Assembly: GCA_038231215.1 (NCBI GenBank)
Contig: JBBRLS010000001.1
Span: 124,001 to 188,000 of the forward strand
Length of the DNA stretch: 64,000 bases
DNA from: Schlegelella_A sp038231215
GTDB taxonomy: Bacteria > Pseudomonadota > Gammaproteobacteria > Burkholderiales > Burkholderiaceae_C
Reading direction: 5' to 3'
The first letter of the stretch is position 1. Every line of letters starts with the position of its first letter. Positions 8,468-16,997 of this stretch are shown piece by piece. The position numbers and the translations under genes are program-made. The notes under the pieces are model-generated. The model worked only from the letters and a program-made list of their open reading frames with translations. It had not been told where the DNA came from and did not search any database.

Positions 8468-9695
8468 GGCCCGGGAGCCTTTGACTTTGCTCGACGTCGC
8501 GATCCTCGGCCAGGTGGCCCTGGGCTATTCCCCGTTCATCGACCGCAATCGCACGGTCGCGGCGACGCGGCTTTCCGTCTTTCCCCTGCGCCCCGACGCG
8601 ACCCTCGACGTCGCCCAACTCCTGCATGCCGTCGGCGACGTCTGGCCGGCCTCGGGCGGCAAGGTCTCGCTCAACGTCGTCAGCGAGAGCCTGCTGCACG
8701 ACCTGCTGCAAGCCAGCCCTTCGGCCAACCTGATGGTCGAAGTGCCCAACTTCATGGCCTCGGACCCGGCCAACGTCGAGGCGCTGGTCCGCTTGCACGC
8801 CGCGGGCAATACGCTGCTGCTGAAAGGCAGGCCCAACGCCGAGTTGCCGCGCGAAGTGCTGCCCTGCTTCAAGTACTCGATCATCGATCTCGCCGACGAG
8901 CGGCGCACCGGCGACGGCAGCCATCCACCGCCTGGCGTGACGCGGGCGATCGCGCACGTGCAGTCGGGCGTGCGCACCGTCGCCGACATGGAGGCCTCGT
9001 TCGCGCGCGGCGCCCACGCCGTGCTCGGCTGGCCGATCGACGACGCGCTCAGCGCCACCGCTGCGCGCACCGGAAAGCCCGTGGCGCAGCCCGACCAGCA
9101 GGTGATCGTCGAGCTGATCCGCCGCGTCGACAACGAAGACGCGATCGAGAAGCTCGAGAACACACTCAAGCGCGATCCCTCGCTGGCCTTCAAGCTGCTG
9201 CGCTACATCAACTCGCCGGCGTTCGGCCTGCGCGTCGAGATCAGCTCGTTCCGCCACGCCATCATGCTGCTCGGCTACCAGCGGCTGAAGCGCTGGCTGG
9301 CGCTGCTGCTCGCCACCGCCAGCAAGGATGTCAACCTGCGCCCGGTGATGTTCGCCGCGGTACGTCGCGGCCTGCTCATGGAAGAACTCGTCGCCGGCTC
9401 GGGCGACGAGGAGATGAGGAGCGAGGTCTTCATCTGCGGCGTCTTCTCGCTGCTCGACCGCATGTTCGGCGAGCCCTTTGCCAAGCTGCTCGGTTCGATC
9501 CCGGTGCCTGAGCGCGTGTACCAGGCGCTGGTCAAGAACACCGGCCCGTTCCAGCCCTATCTGGCGATGGTGCGCGCCGCCGAAGGCGAATCGGTGTTCG
9601 AGTACCGCGAAGCCGCCGAGCACCTGCTGATGAGCGTGGCCGAGATCAACCGCGCCCAGCTGCGCGCGCTGATGGGCGCAATCACGCTGGAATGA
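8460..9695 (+). CDS. Degenerate EAL plus HDOD domain signalling protein (YuxH-like)
   Basis: The protein has 411 residues if started at ATG 8460. The C-terminal half (~200-400) matches the HDOD output domain (LRYINSPAFGLRVEISSFRH, then AIMLLGYQRLKRWLALLL). The N-terminal half has the layout of an EAL domain but no EAL or other catalytic signature, so it is unlikely to cleave cyclic-di-GMP. It may bind a nucleotide or act as an adaptor. ATG 8460 falls inside a REP-like repeat; TTG 8487, preceded by GGGAG at 8473-8477, is an attractive alternative that would remove nine residues. Its stop overlaps the start of the kinase gene (ATGA), so the two probably act in one pathway. Confidence 0.88.
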   Translation: MTAAREPLTLLDVAILGQVALGYSPFIDRNRTVAATRLSVFPLRPDATLDVAQLLHAVGDVWPASGGKVSLNVVSESLLHDLLQASPSANLMVEVPNFMASDPANVEALVRLHAAGNTLLLKGRPNAELPREVLPCFKYSIIDLADERRTGDGSHPPPGVTRAIAHVQSGVRTVADMEASFARGAHAVLGWPIDDALSATAARTGKPVAQPDQQVIVELIRRVDNEDAIEKLENTLKRDPSLAFKLLRYINSPAFGLRVEISSFRHAIMLLGYQRLKRWLALLLATASKDVNLRPVMFAAVRRGLLMEELVAGSGDEEMRSEVFICGVFSLLDRMFGEPFAKLLGSIPVPERVYQALVKNTGPFQPYLAMVRAAEGESVFEYREAAEHLLMSVAEINRAQLRALMGAITLE

Positions 9696-12655
9696 AGACG
9701 CAAGACGCGGTCGAGCAGAGCGTCGTTGCACCGTCGCCCGCGACCGTCCGCGAGACACTTCAGTTCTTCTGGGACTCGCCCTTCCCGGCGACCTTGCAGG
9801 ACGCCGAGTTCCGCCTCGTCGACGTCAACGAGGCCTACCTCGAATTCACCGGCTATCCGCGCGAGCATCTGATCGGCCTCGACCCGGTCGAGCTGCAGCC
9901 GCAGGAAGACCAAGCCAACACGCTTGACCGCCGGAGCCGACTGCTGGCAACGGCTGGCAAGGATGTCTCGCGCAGCCTGTCCGAGGGCCGCTTCATCGAC
10001 GCCGGCGGCTTCGAGCGCTGGTTCAGCATCGCGCGGCGCGTCCTCGTCGACGAGAAGGGCGCGCCGCTCTACCTGGGCGTCCTGCAGGACACGACCAGCG
10101 AGCACGCGGCGCGCGATCGCGCCGACCGCTCGGTGCGCGAGATCGACGACTGGTTCGACCTGAGCCCGGTCGGCATGGTGCTGTTCGACGACAGCGGCCT
10201 GCTCGTGCGCACCAACGTCGCCTTCGACGAGATGGCGGGCAGCGTGCCGGTCTCGCTCGCCGAGGCCTCGCCCAGCCTCGCCGAGCTGCTCGCCTGGGGC
10301 GAGGGCGGCGCGCTGAAGACGCTCGAGCCCGGCTCGCGGCCGATCGAGTCGCAAGGTTGGGTGACGCAGCCGGACGGGCCGATGCGACGCCTGCGCGCGA
10401 TCGTGCGCTGCTATCGCACGGCGGGCGGCGAGCGTCGCTACATGGGCATCGTCGAGGACCGCAGCATCGAGGAAGAACGCGACCTCGCGCAGATGCAGAT
10501 CGGCGCCATGATGGACACCGCCGGCGTCGGCATCGCCACCTTCCAGGAGTCCTCCGGCTGGATCGGCCGGCGGCCGGCGGCGAGCGGCGCCTCGGTGCTG
10601 CTGCAGAACATCAGCCGAGAGATCGTCGCCCCCGAGTCGCTCGCCGAGTACGAGCGGCTGCAACTGGCCTTGATGCGCACCCAGCGGGCCGAGGTTCGCT
10701 ACGCGATCGAGCATCCCGATCTCGGCAGGCGCTGGCTGGTCACCCGGGTCGAGCCGGCGACCCTCGCCTCGGGCACGAAGACCGCCTCGGTCGTCACCCT
10801 CGACGTCACCGACCGGCAACGAAGCCAGGTGCGCAGCGAGCAGCTGCTGCGCGAGATGACCACCATTCTCGAGAGCACGACGGCGGGCATCGCCTACCTG
10901 CGCGGCGGCAGGCTGGTGCGTTGCAACCGGCGCTTCGAGACGATGCTGCGCCTGCCTTCCGGCACCAGCGCCGGCGCGACCCTGGCCGAGCTGCTGGCGC
11001 GCCATCCGCATGCCGAGTCCATGGCGACGGAGATCCGAGACGCGCTGCTCGCCGACGCCACCTACGAGATCGAGTTCGCGTCCGGCGAGGCTGAGGTAGG
11101 CGAGCGCCCGGCCGACCGGGCCGCCGACCCTCGCTGGTTTTCGCTGTCGGTGCGCAGCGTCGGCGCCGGCTCGGGCGGCGACGAGGCGATCGCCGTGCTC
11201 TCCGACGTTACCCGGCTGAAGGCCCAGCAGGCCCAGCTCGAGACGCTGGCGCGCGATCGCGAGTCGATGGCGCGGCGCACGCGCGCCGTCCTCGACTCGG
11301 TGCTGGTCGGCATCGTCACGGTCGGACCGGCCGGCATCGAGTGGATGAACCGGTCGGCGCAGCGCATGTTCGGCGCCCAACTGTCCGAGTTTCTCGACAC
11401 GCCGATCTCGACGGTGGCGACGCCCGAAGCCGATCACCCGTTTCGCCGCACCCGCTATCTCGACGAGCTGCAGGAGGGCGAGGCCGAGACATTCGAATGC
11501 CGGGTGCGCGCCCGCGACGGTCGCGAGTTCTGGGTCGTCGGCAACGCCGTCGCGACCGGCCGCGACGACAGCGCGCCGCAGCTCACCTATGCGCTGCTCG
11601 ACATCGAGCGGCGCCGCCAGGCCGAGGCCGCCGTGTCCGAAGCGCAGGCGTCGTTGCGCCGCGTCATCGATGCCGCGCCGCTGGCCATCGCGCTGCTCGA
11701 CGCGAAGACGCTTCGCCTCGTTCAGGTCAACGGCGTCGCGGCGAGGGTCGTTGGCGAGACGCCGGACCGGCTGGTCGGGCAGATCCCAGAGCAGGTGTTC
11801 GGCGTCGTCGTCGGCGCCGAACGTCGCCGACACATGGAAGACGCGCTGCTGTCGAGCGAAGTCACCGCGCGCGAGTACCGCATCGAGCGCGACGGCGAGC
11901 TGCAGATCTGGGACGCTCGCTACCTGCCGCTGGCGGCGGAGCGCGGCGCGCCACCGGACCAGTTGTTGATCGTCTCGACCGACGTCACCGGGCAGCGTGT
12001 CGCGCAGGAGGCGCGTCTCGAGGCGGCGATCGCGCAGCGCGACATGCTTGTCAAGGAAGTGCACCACCGGATCAAGAACAATCTGCAAGGCGTGGCCGGG
12101 CTGCTGCAGCAGATCGCGCAGCGCAAGCCCGAGGTCGCGGGCGCCATCGACGAGGTCGTCGGCCAGGTGCAGGCGATCGCCCAGGTCTACGGCCTGCAGG
12201 TCGGCGACACCGGGCCGCTCTCGCTGGCGCGCGTGCTCGAGGCGATCACGGCTTCGGTGCAGCGCACCTTCGGGCGGACCATCCGCTGCCGGGTCGAAGG
12301 CGAGGCCGCGCGCGAGTGGACCTTGCCCGAGGTCGAGGCGATCCCGATCGCCCTGACCCTCAATGAGCTGCTCACCAATGCCATCAAGCACGGTGCGGCG
12401 GGCGACGCCGACGCCGACGTCTCGTGCGCGCTCGAAGGCGAAGCGGGCGGCGTGCGCGTCGTCATCGCCAATCGCGGCCGGCTCGCCGCGGGCTTCAGCC
12501 TCGCGCGCATCCCCAACGGCGTCTCGGGCCTCGGCCTGGTGCGCGCGCTGCTGCCGCGGCGCAGCGCCGCGCTGCGCATCGAGCAGGTCGACGAGCAGGT
12601 CGTGGCCGTCGTCGAACTGCGCGAGCCGGTCGTCGTGCGCCCGGCCGGCGCATAA
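9692..12655 (+). CDS. Multi-PAS sensor histidine kinase, HisKA_2/HWE-like
   Basis: The 987-residue soluble kinase has no membrane segment. Several PAS modules fill residues ~20-770, for example DAEFRLVDVNEAYLEFTGYP near 45, AVLDSVLVGIVTVGPAGIEW near 530 and VIDAAPLAIALLDAKTLRLV near 655. The phosphoacceptor region is EVHHRIKNNLQGVAGLLQQI near residue 785, the signature of HisKA_2-type kinases. The ATPase domain follows with LNELLTNAIKHG near 890 and a glycine-rich GVSGLGLVRALLP. The start overlaps the stop of the HDOD gene, and a REC-ANTAR regulator follows 36 nt later. Kinases of this class are known to pair with ANTAR regulators (EutW/EutV), so I infer this is the cognate pair. Confidence 0.92.
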   Translation: MKTQDAVEQSVVAPSPATVRETLQFFWDSPFPATLQDAEFRLVDVNEAYLEFTGYPREHLIGLDPVELQPQEDQANTLDRRSRLLATAGKDVSRSLSEGRFIDAGGFERWFSIARRVLVDEKGAPLYLGVLQDTTSEHAARDRADRSVREIDDWFDLSPVGMVLFDDSGLLVRTNVAFDEMAGSVPVSLAEASPSLAELLAWGEGGALKTLEPGSRPIESQGWVTQPDGPMRRLRAIVRCYRTAGGERRYMGIVEDRSIEEERDLAQMQIGAMMDTAGVGIATFQESSGWIGRRPAASGASVLLQNISREIVAPESLAEYERLQLALMRTQRAEVRYAIEHPDLGRRWLVTRVEPATLASGTKTASVVTLDVTDRQRSQVRSEQLLREMTTILESTTAGIAYLRGGRLVRCNRRFETMLRLPSGTSAGATLAELLARHPHAESMATEIRDALLADATYEIEFASGEAEVGERPADRAADPRWFSLSVRSVGAGSGGDEAIAVLSDVTRLKAQQAQLETLARDRESMARRTRAVLDSVLVGIVTVGPAGIEWMNRSAQRMFGAQLSEFLDTPISTVATPEADHPFRRTRYLDELQEGEAETFECRVRARDGREFWVVGNAVATGRDDSAPQLTYALLDIERRRQAEAAVSEAQASLRRVIDAAPLAIALLDAKTLRLVQVNGVAARVVGETPDRLVGQIPEQVFGVVVGAERRRHMEDALLSSEVTAREYRIERDGELQIWDARYLPLAAERGAPPDQLLIVSTDVTGQRVAQEARLEAAIAQRDMLVKEVHHRIKNNLQGVAGLLQQIAQRKPEVAGAIDEVVGQVQAIAQVYGLQVGDTGPLSLARVLEAITASVQRTFGRTIRCRVEGEAAREWTLPEVEAIPIALTLNELLTNAIKHGAAGDADADVSCALEGEAGGVRVVIANRGRLAAGFSLARIPNGVSGLGLVRALLPRRSAALRIEQVDEQVVAVVELREPVVVRPAGA

Positions 12656-12691
12656 GATCGCGAGTGCACGCTTGACACGAGAGGGCTGAGC

Positions 12692-13294
12692 TTGGCGAAC
12701 AAGGGAACGATTCTGGTCGTCGACGACAACCGCCTGGTGCTGGCGACGTTGACCGATGGCCTGTCGCAAGCCGGCTACCGCGTCATCGACGCCGACAACG
12801 GCGACGACGCGATCCTGCTCGCGCGCGAGCACAGGCCAGACCTCGCGCTGCTCGACATCCGCATGGAAGGCAAGAGCGGCTTCGACGTCGCGCAGTACCT
12901 GCGCACGCAGTGCCGCATGCCCTTCATGTTCCTGTCCGCCTTTTCCGACGAGGAGACGGTTGCCCAGGTCGAGGCGCTGGGCGCGGTGGCCTATCTCGTC
13001 AAGCCGCTCGACATCCGGCACATCGTCCCGGCCGTCGAGGCCGCCTTTGCCAACCTCGAGGCGGGCCGTGCCGCGCTGGTGGCCGAGCACGGGCAGCCGC
13101 ATCGAGCCCCGGCCTCGAACGAGCTGATCGATTCGAGCGTGGCGATGGCCGCCGGCGTGCTCATGCATCGCCACTCGCTGCGGCGCGGCGAGGCGCTCGA
13201 GCGTCTCGCCCACCTCGCCGCCAGCGAAGGCCGCAGCAGCCACGAGGAGGCCGAGCTCCTGCTCGCCGCGGTTGAGCGCCTGGCCGGCTCCTGA
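12692..13294 (+). CDS. Response regulator with REC and ANTAR domains
   Basis: The 200-residue protein starts at TTG 12692. The receiver domain (1-120) has the acidic pair D11-D12, phosphoacceptor D55 in LLDIRMEG, and K104 in VKPLD. The C-terminal ~60 residues (SVAMAAGVLMHRHSLRRGEA, then LERLAHLAASEGRSS) fit an ANTAR RNA-binding domain. Such proteins bind paired hairpins in leader RNA and prevent transcription termination. It is most likely phosphorylated by the HisKA_2-type kinase just upstream. Its RNA targets are not evident in the window. Confidence 0.9.
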   Translation: MANKGTILVVDDNRLVLATLTDGLSQAGYRVIDADNGDDAILLAREHRPDLALLDIRMEGKSGFDVAQYLRTQCRMPFMFLSAFSDEETVAQVEALGAVAYLVKPLDIRHIVPAVEAAFANLEAGRAALVAEHGQPHRAPASNELIDSSVAMAAGVLMHRHSLRRGEALERLAHLAASEGRSSHEEAELLLAAVERLAGS

Positions 13295-13304
13295 GAAGCC
13301 GGCC

Positions 13305-14165
13305 CTATCGCGTTTCCGGGCGATCCGGCGGAAGCGAGAAGTGAAAGCTCGCCCCGCGGTCGGGGGCGCCCTCGGCGCGCACCTCGCCGCCGTGCCGGCG
13401 GACGATGCGACGCACCGAAGCGAGGCCGATGCCGGTGCCGGGGAATTCGCTCGCGCTGTGCAGGCGCTGGAAGGCGCCGAACAGGCGATCGGCGTAGCGC
13501 ATGTCGAAGCCGGCGCCGTTGTCGCGCACCGTGAAGGTGGCCGGCTCGTCGGCATGGCTCGTGAAAGCGATCCGCGCCGCCTTGGCGTTGCCGGTGTACT
13601 TCCAGGCGTTGCCGAGCAGGTTCTCGAGCACCATGCGGAGGAGCGTCGGGTCGCCGACCGTGGACAGTCCTGGTTCGATCTCGACCGCGACTTCGTGGTC
13701 GGGCGTCAACCGACGCAGGTCGGCGACGATGTAGCCGGCGAGTTGCGAGAGGTCGACGGGTACGCGCTGGATCGGCTGCGACGAGAGCTTCGACAGCGCG
13801 AGCAGCGCGTCGATCATGTGGTTCATGCGCGCGGCGGCCCCGAGCACGCGATCGAGGTGATCGATGCCGACGCGATCGAGCACCGCCGCGTAGTCTTCCT
13901 TGACGATCCGCGTGAAACCTTCGACGACGCGGATCGGCGCGCGCAGGTCGTGCGAGACGAGGGTGCCGAAGGACTCCGCGTCGCCAGCGCCTTCCAGCTC
14001 GGCGATGCGTGCGCGGGCGTTGCGCAAGGCGACGCTTTGCCGCCGCTGGCGATGCAGCAGCACGAGCGCGACGATGGCGCCGGCCGCAACGGCGGCGAGC
14101 AACCCCAGGGCCACGATGGCGACGGTTCCCAGGCTGATCACCGCAGCGTCATGAAAGCCCCGCAC
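13305..14165 (-). CDS. Membrane-anchored sensor histidine kinase
   Basis: The 286-residue kinase starts at GTG 14165. A single hydrophobic helix at ~9-37 anchors it, with no evident periplasmic sensor domain. A short coiled segment leads to the HisKA box VSHDLRAPIRVVEGF with H72 as phosphoacceptor. The HATPase_c domain shows the N box (LLGNAWKYTGNAKAARI), G1 box (VRDNGAGFDMRYADRLFGAF) and G2 box (GTGIGLASVRRIVRRHGG). It resembles phytochrome-type light or redox kinases in the catalytic half. It is transcribed towards the ANTAR gene, with 10 nt between the two stops. No partner regulator is adjacent on its strand; the Hpt and REC-PAS-GGDEF-EAL genes diverge from it. Confidence 0.92.
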   Translation of the reverse strand: MRGFHDAAVISLGTVAIVALGLLAAVAAGAIVALVLLHRQRRQSVALRNARARIAELEGAGDAESFGTLVSHDLRAPIRVVEGFTRIVKEDYAAVLDRVGIDHLDRVLGAAARMNHMIDALLALSKLSSQPIQRVPVDLSQLAGYIVADLRRLTPDHEVAVEIEPGLSTVGDPTLLRMVLENLLGNAWKYTGNAKAARIAFTSHADEPATFTVRDNGAGFDMRYADRLFGAFQRLHSASEFPGTGIGLASVRRIVRRHGGEVRAEGAPDRGASFHFSLPPDRPETR

Positions 14166-14365
14166 CGCTCGGGCGGCGCAACGAAGGCAGAGCGGGCAGC
14201 GGCAACGCGAGACATCGGCAACGATTGTAGGCAGCGGCGGCCCCGGCGACGGTTCAAGTCCGGCCGCTTCGCGCCGAAAATGACTCGTGCGGCAGGCGCG
14301 GCGATCCCGCGTCGTCCTGTCGCGCTCCCGCGCGCCATGTCTTGCAACATCGAAAATATCACGCC

Positions 14366-14734
14366 GTGACCCCCACGAACCCGGTGCTCGACGAAGAAGC
14401 GCTGCAGCGCCTGCGCGAGCTGGACCCGGGCGGCCGCAACCGCTTGCTCGAGCGCGTGCTGCGCGCCTTCGAGGCCTCGGTGCTGCGCCTCGCGCCGCAG
14501 CTCGCCGAGGCGCGCGGGCGCAGCGACATGCAGGGCATCCGCCACGTCGTGCACACGCTCAAGTCGTCGTCGGCGAGCATCGGCGCGCTTCGCCTGTCGA
14601 GACTTTGTGCCGAAATCGAGGCCCTCGTGCGGAAGGAGGTGCCCGAAGGTCTCGCGCTACTGCTCGACGACGTGGACCGCGAGCTTGCCGTCGTGCTACA
14701 AGCCCTGCAGCCGATGCGGGGAAGTCCGCCATGA
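14366..14734 (+). CDS. Histidine phosphotransfer (Hpt) domain protein
   Basis: The single-domain protein has 122 residues from GTG 14366; TTG 14342 in the same frame would add eight unlikely residues. The signature is VVHTLKSSSASIGALRLS with H63 as the phosphorylated residue, in a four-helix Hpt fold. It would relay phosphate between a hybrid or partner kinase and a receiver. Its stop overlaps the start of the next gene (ATGA), whose first domain is a receiver, so that protein is the likely phosphate target or source. Confidence 0.9.
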   Translation: MTPTNPVLDEEALQRLRELDPGGRNRLLERVLRAFEASVLRLAPQLAEARGRSDMQGIRHVVHTLKSSSASIGALRLSRLCAEIEALVRKEVPEGLALLLDDVDRELAVVLQALQPMRGSPP

Positions 14735-16980
14735 TTCGCAGCCAGACCCCCGCCGAAGACCTTCCGGAGCGATCCAAGGTTCTGCTCGTCGACGACGACG
14801 AGGTCAATCTGCTGCTCACCTCGGTGGCGCTGCAGGACCAGGGCTTCAGCGTCACCCAGGCGACCGGCGGCGAAGAGGCGATCGCCAAGCTCGTCGACGT
14901 TTTCCCCGACATCGTCGTTCTCGACGCCGTCATGCCCGGCCTCGACGGCTTCGAGACCTGCCGCGAGCTGCGCGTGCTGCCCGGCTTCGAATCGCTGCCG
15001 GTGCTGATGCTGACCGGCCTCGACGACGACGCCTCGATCACGCGCGCCTACGAAGCCGGCGCCACCGACTTCTTCGTCAAGTCGACGCAGTGGCGGCTTC
15101 TCGCCGGGCGCTTGCGCTACCTGCTGCGCGCCTCGCGCACGCGCGTCGAGCTCGAGCGCAGCAAGTCGCGGCTGGCGCGCGCCCAGGACCTGGCGCGCAT
15201 GGGCAGCTTCGACTGGCGCAAGGGCCAGGGCGGCCCGGTCTTCTCGATCGAGGGGCTGCGCGTGTTCGGCATCGCGCCCGACCAGAGCCTCAACTTCCGC
15301 ACCCTCATGCGCATGGTGCCCGAGGAAGAACGCAAGGCCTTCGTCGAGCTGACGCACAACGCCATCGAACGCAGCACGGTGCTGGCGACCGACATCCACG
15401 CGCGCCTCGCAGACGGCCGGCAACGCATCGTCCACCTCGAGGCCGAGCCCGAGTTCAACGAGCACGGCAACCTGGTCGGCTACACCGGCATCGTCCAGGA
15501 CGTGACCGATCGGCGCCTCGCCGAAGACCGCATTCGCCACCTCGCCAATTTCGACACGCTGACCGGCCTGCCGAACCGCCGCCAGCTCATCTGGCGCGCC
15601 GAGCGCGCGCTCGAGCACGGCCGCCGGCTCAACCACCAGGTGGCGTTGCTGCTCATCGATCTCGACCGCTTCAAGGTCATCAACGACACGCTCGGTCACG
15701 GCGCCGGCGACGAGCTGCTGGTCGAAGTGGCGCGGCGTCTGCGCTCCTGCGTGCGCCACTCCGACCAGGTGCTCGAAAGCTCGCTCGAGACGGTGGGCGT
15801 TCGCTCGCACCGGACGCTCGAAGCGGTGGGCCGGCTCGGCGGCGACGAGTTCGTCGCCCTCCTGCCCGAGGTGAGCGACGAGCGCGACGCCGAGCGCGTC
15901 GCCGAGCGCATCCTCGAAGCGATGCGACTGCCGATCATCATCGGCATGCAGGAGTGCTTCGTCACCGCCAGCGTCGGCATCGCCCTCTTTCCGCGCGACG
16001 GCAACAACGTTGCCGACCTGTTGCGCAACTCCGACGTGGCGATGTATTCGGTCAAGTCGGCCGGGCGCAACTCGTCGTCGGTGTACCGGCCGAGCCTCTC
16101 GGGCCAGGGCCGCGAGAAGCTCGAGCTCGAGAGTGCTCTGCACAAGGCGATCGAGCGCGACGAACTGGTCCTGCACTACCAGCCGAAGATCGACGTGCGC
16201 GGTGCGCGCATGGTCGGCGCCGAGGCGCTGATGCGCTGGCGTCGACAAGGCGTGCTCGTGCCGCCGGGCGACTTTATCCCGCTCGCCGAAGAGACCGGCC
16301 TGATCATCCCGATCTCGGAATGGGCGATCCGCGAAGCGGCGCGCCAGGCCCGCATCTGGCAGGACAACTTCGGCTTCGCCGACTCGATCGCCGTCAACCT
16401 GCCGAGCCGCATGTTCGAGCGCACCGATCTCGTCGAGTACATCCACAACGCCGTCACCACCTACGGCGTGCCGCACCACGCGATCGAACTCGAGATCACC
16501 GAGACAGGCCTGATGAAGGATCTGCAGAACGTGATCCCGGCGCTGCACCGGCTGAACGAGATCGGCGTCGAGATCTCGATCGACGACTTCGGCACCGGCT
16601 ATTCCTCGCTCGCCTACCTGACGACGCTGCCCATCAGCGAGCTGAAGATCGACCGCAGCTTCGTGCGCGATCTGGGCATGACGCCGCAAAGCTCGGCGGT
16701 CGTCACGGCGATCATCGCGCTTGCTCGCTCGCTCGGCCTGCGAGTCATTGCCGAAGGCGTCGAGAACCTGCGCCAGATGGAAGTGCTGCACCGCCTGGGC
16801 TGCGGAATCATGCAGGGCTTTCTGTTCAGCAAGCCGCAGCCGCCCGAAGACATCGAAGACTGGCTCGAGCAGACCGTGCTGCCGAGAAAAGCGCCCTGGA
16901 TCGGCAAGGCCGGCAGCGCCGACGCCGCCGAACCGCCGCTCGTGACGCGAAGCCGCGTCGCGCGCATCAAACCCGCCTGA
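14731..16980 (+). CDS. REC-PAS-GGDEF-EAL cyclic-di-GMP signalling protein
   Basis: This 749-residue protein has a receiver domain at 1-130 (acidic D21-D23, phosphoacceptor D65 in VVLDAVMPGLDG), a PAS-type domain at ~150-270, a GGDEF domain at ~275-450 with an intact GGDEF motif near residue 370, and an EAL domain at ~465-720 with AEALMRW near 498 and the DDFGTGYSSLAYL segment. Both cyclase and phosphodiesterase signatures look intact, so the net activity cannot be predicted. The start is ATG 14731, overlapping the Hpt stop. Phosphorylation through the Hpt protein probably controls it, linking a phosphorelay to motility or EPS output. Confidence 0.94.
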   Translation: MIRSQTPAEDLPERSKVLLVDDDEVNLLLTSVALQDQGFSVTQATGGEEAIAKLVDVFPDIVVLDAVMPGLDGFETCRELRVLPGFESLPVLMLTGLDDDASITRAYEAGATDFFVKSTQWRLLAGRLRYLLRASRTRVELERSKSRLARAQDLARMGSFDWRKGQGGPVFSIEGLRVFGIAPDQSLNFRTLMRMVPEEERKAFVELTHNAIERSTVLATDIHARLADGRQRIVHLEAEPEFNEHGNLVGYTGIVQDVTDRRLAEDRIRHLANFDTLTGLPNRRQLIWRAERALEHGRRLNHQVALLLIDLDRFKVINDTLGHGAGDELLVEVARRLRSCVRHSDQVLESSLETVGVRSHRTLEAVGRLGGDEFVALLPEVSDERDAERVAERILEAMRLPIIIGMQECFVTASVGIALFPRDGNNVADLLRNSDVAMYSVKSAGRNSSSVYRPSLSGQGREKLELESALHKAIERDELVLHYQPKIDVRGARMVGAEALMRWRRQGVLVPPGDFIPLAEETGLIIPISEWAIREAARQARIWQDNFGFADSIAVNLPSRMFERTDLVEYIHNAVTTYGVPHHAIELEITETGLMKDLQNVIPALHRLNEIGVEISIDDFGTGYSSLAYLTTLPISELKIDRSFVRDLGMTPQSSAVVTAIIALARSLGLRVIAEGVENLRQMEVLHRLGCGIMQGFLFSKPQPPEDIEDWLEQTVLPRKAPWIGKAGSADAAEPPLVTRSRVARIKPA

Positions 16981-16997
16981 AATCTGGAGAAGCCGAC

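Noticed and set aside
9557..13555. Minus-strand frame of over 1300 codons opposite the PAS kinase
   Set aside because: Arg/Asp/Ala-rich shadow typical of high-GC genes; the plus-strand kinase has clear domains.
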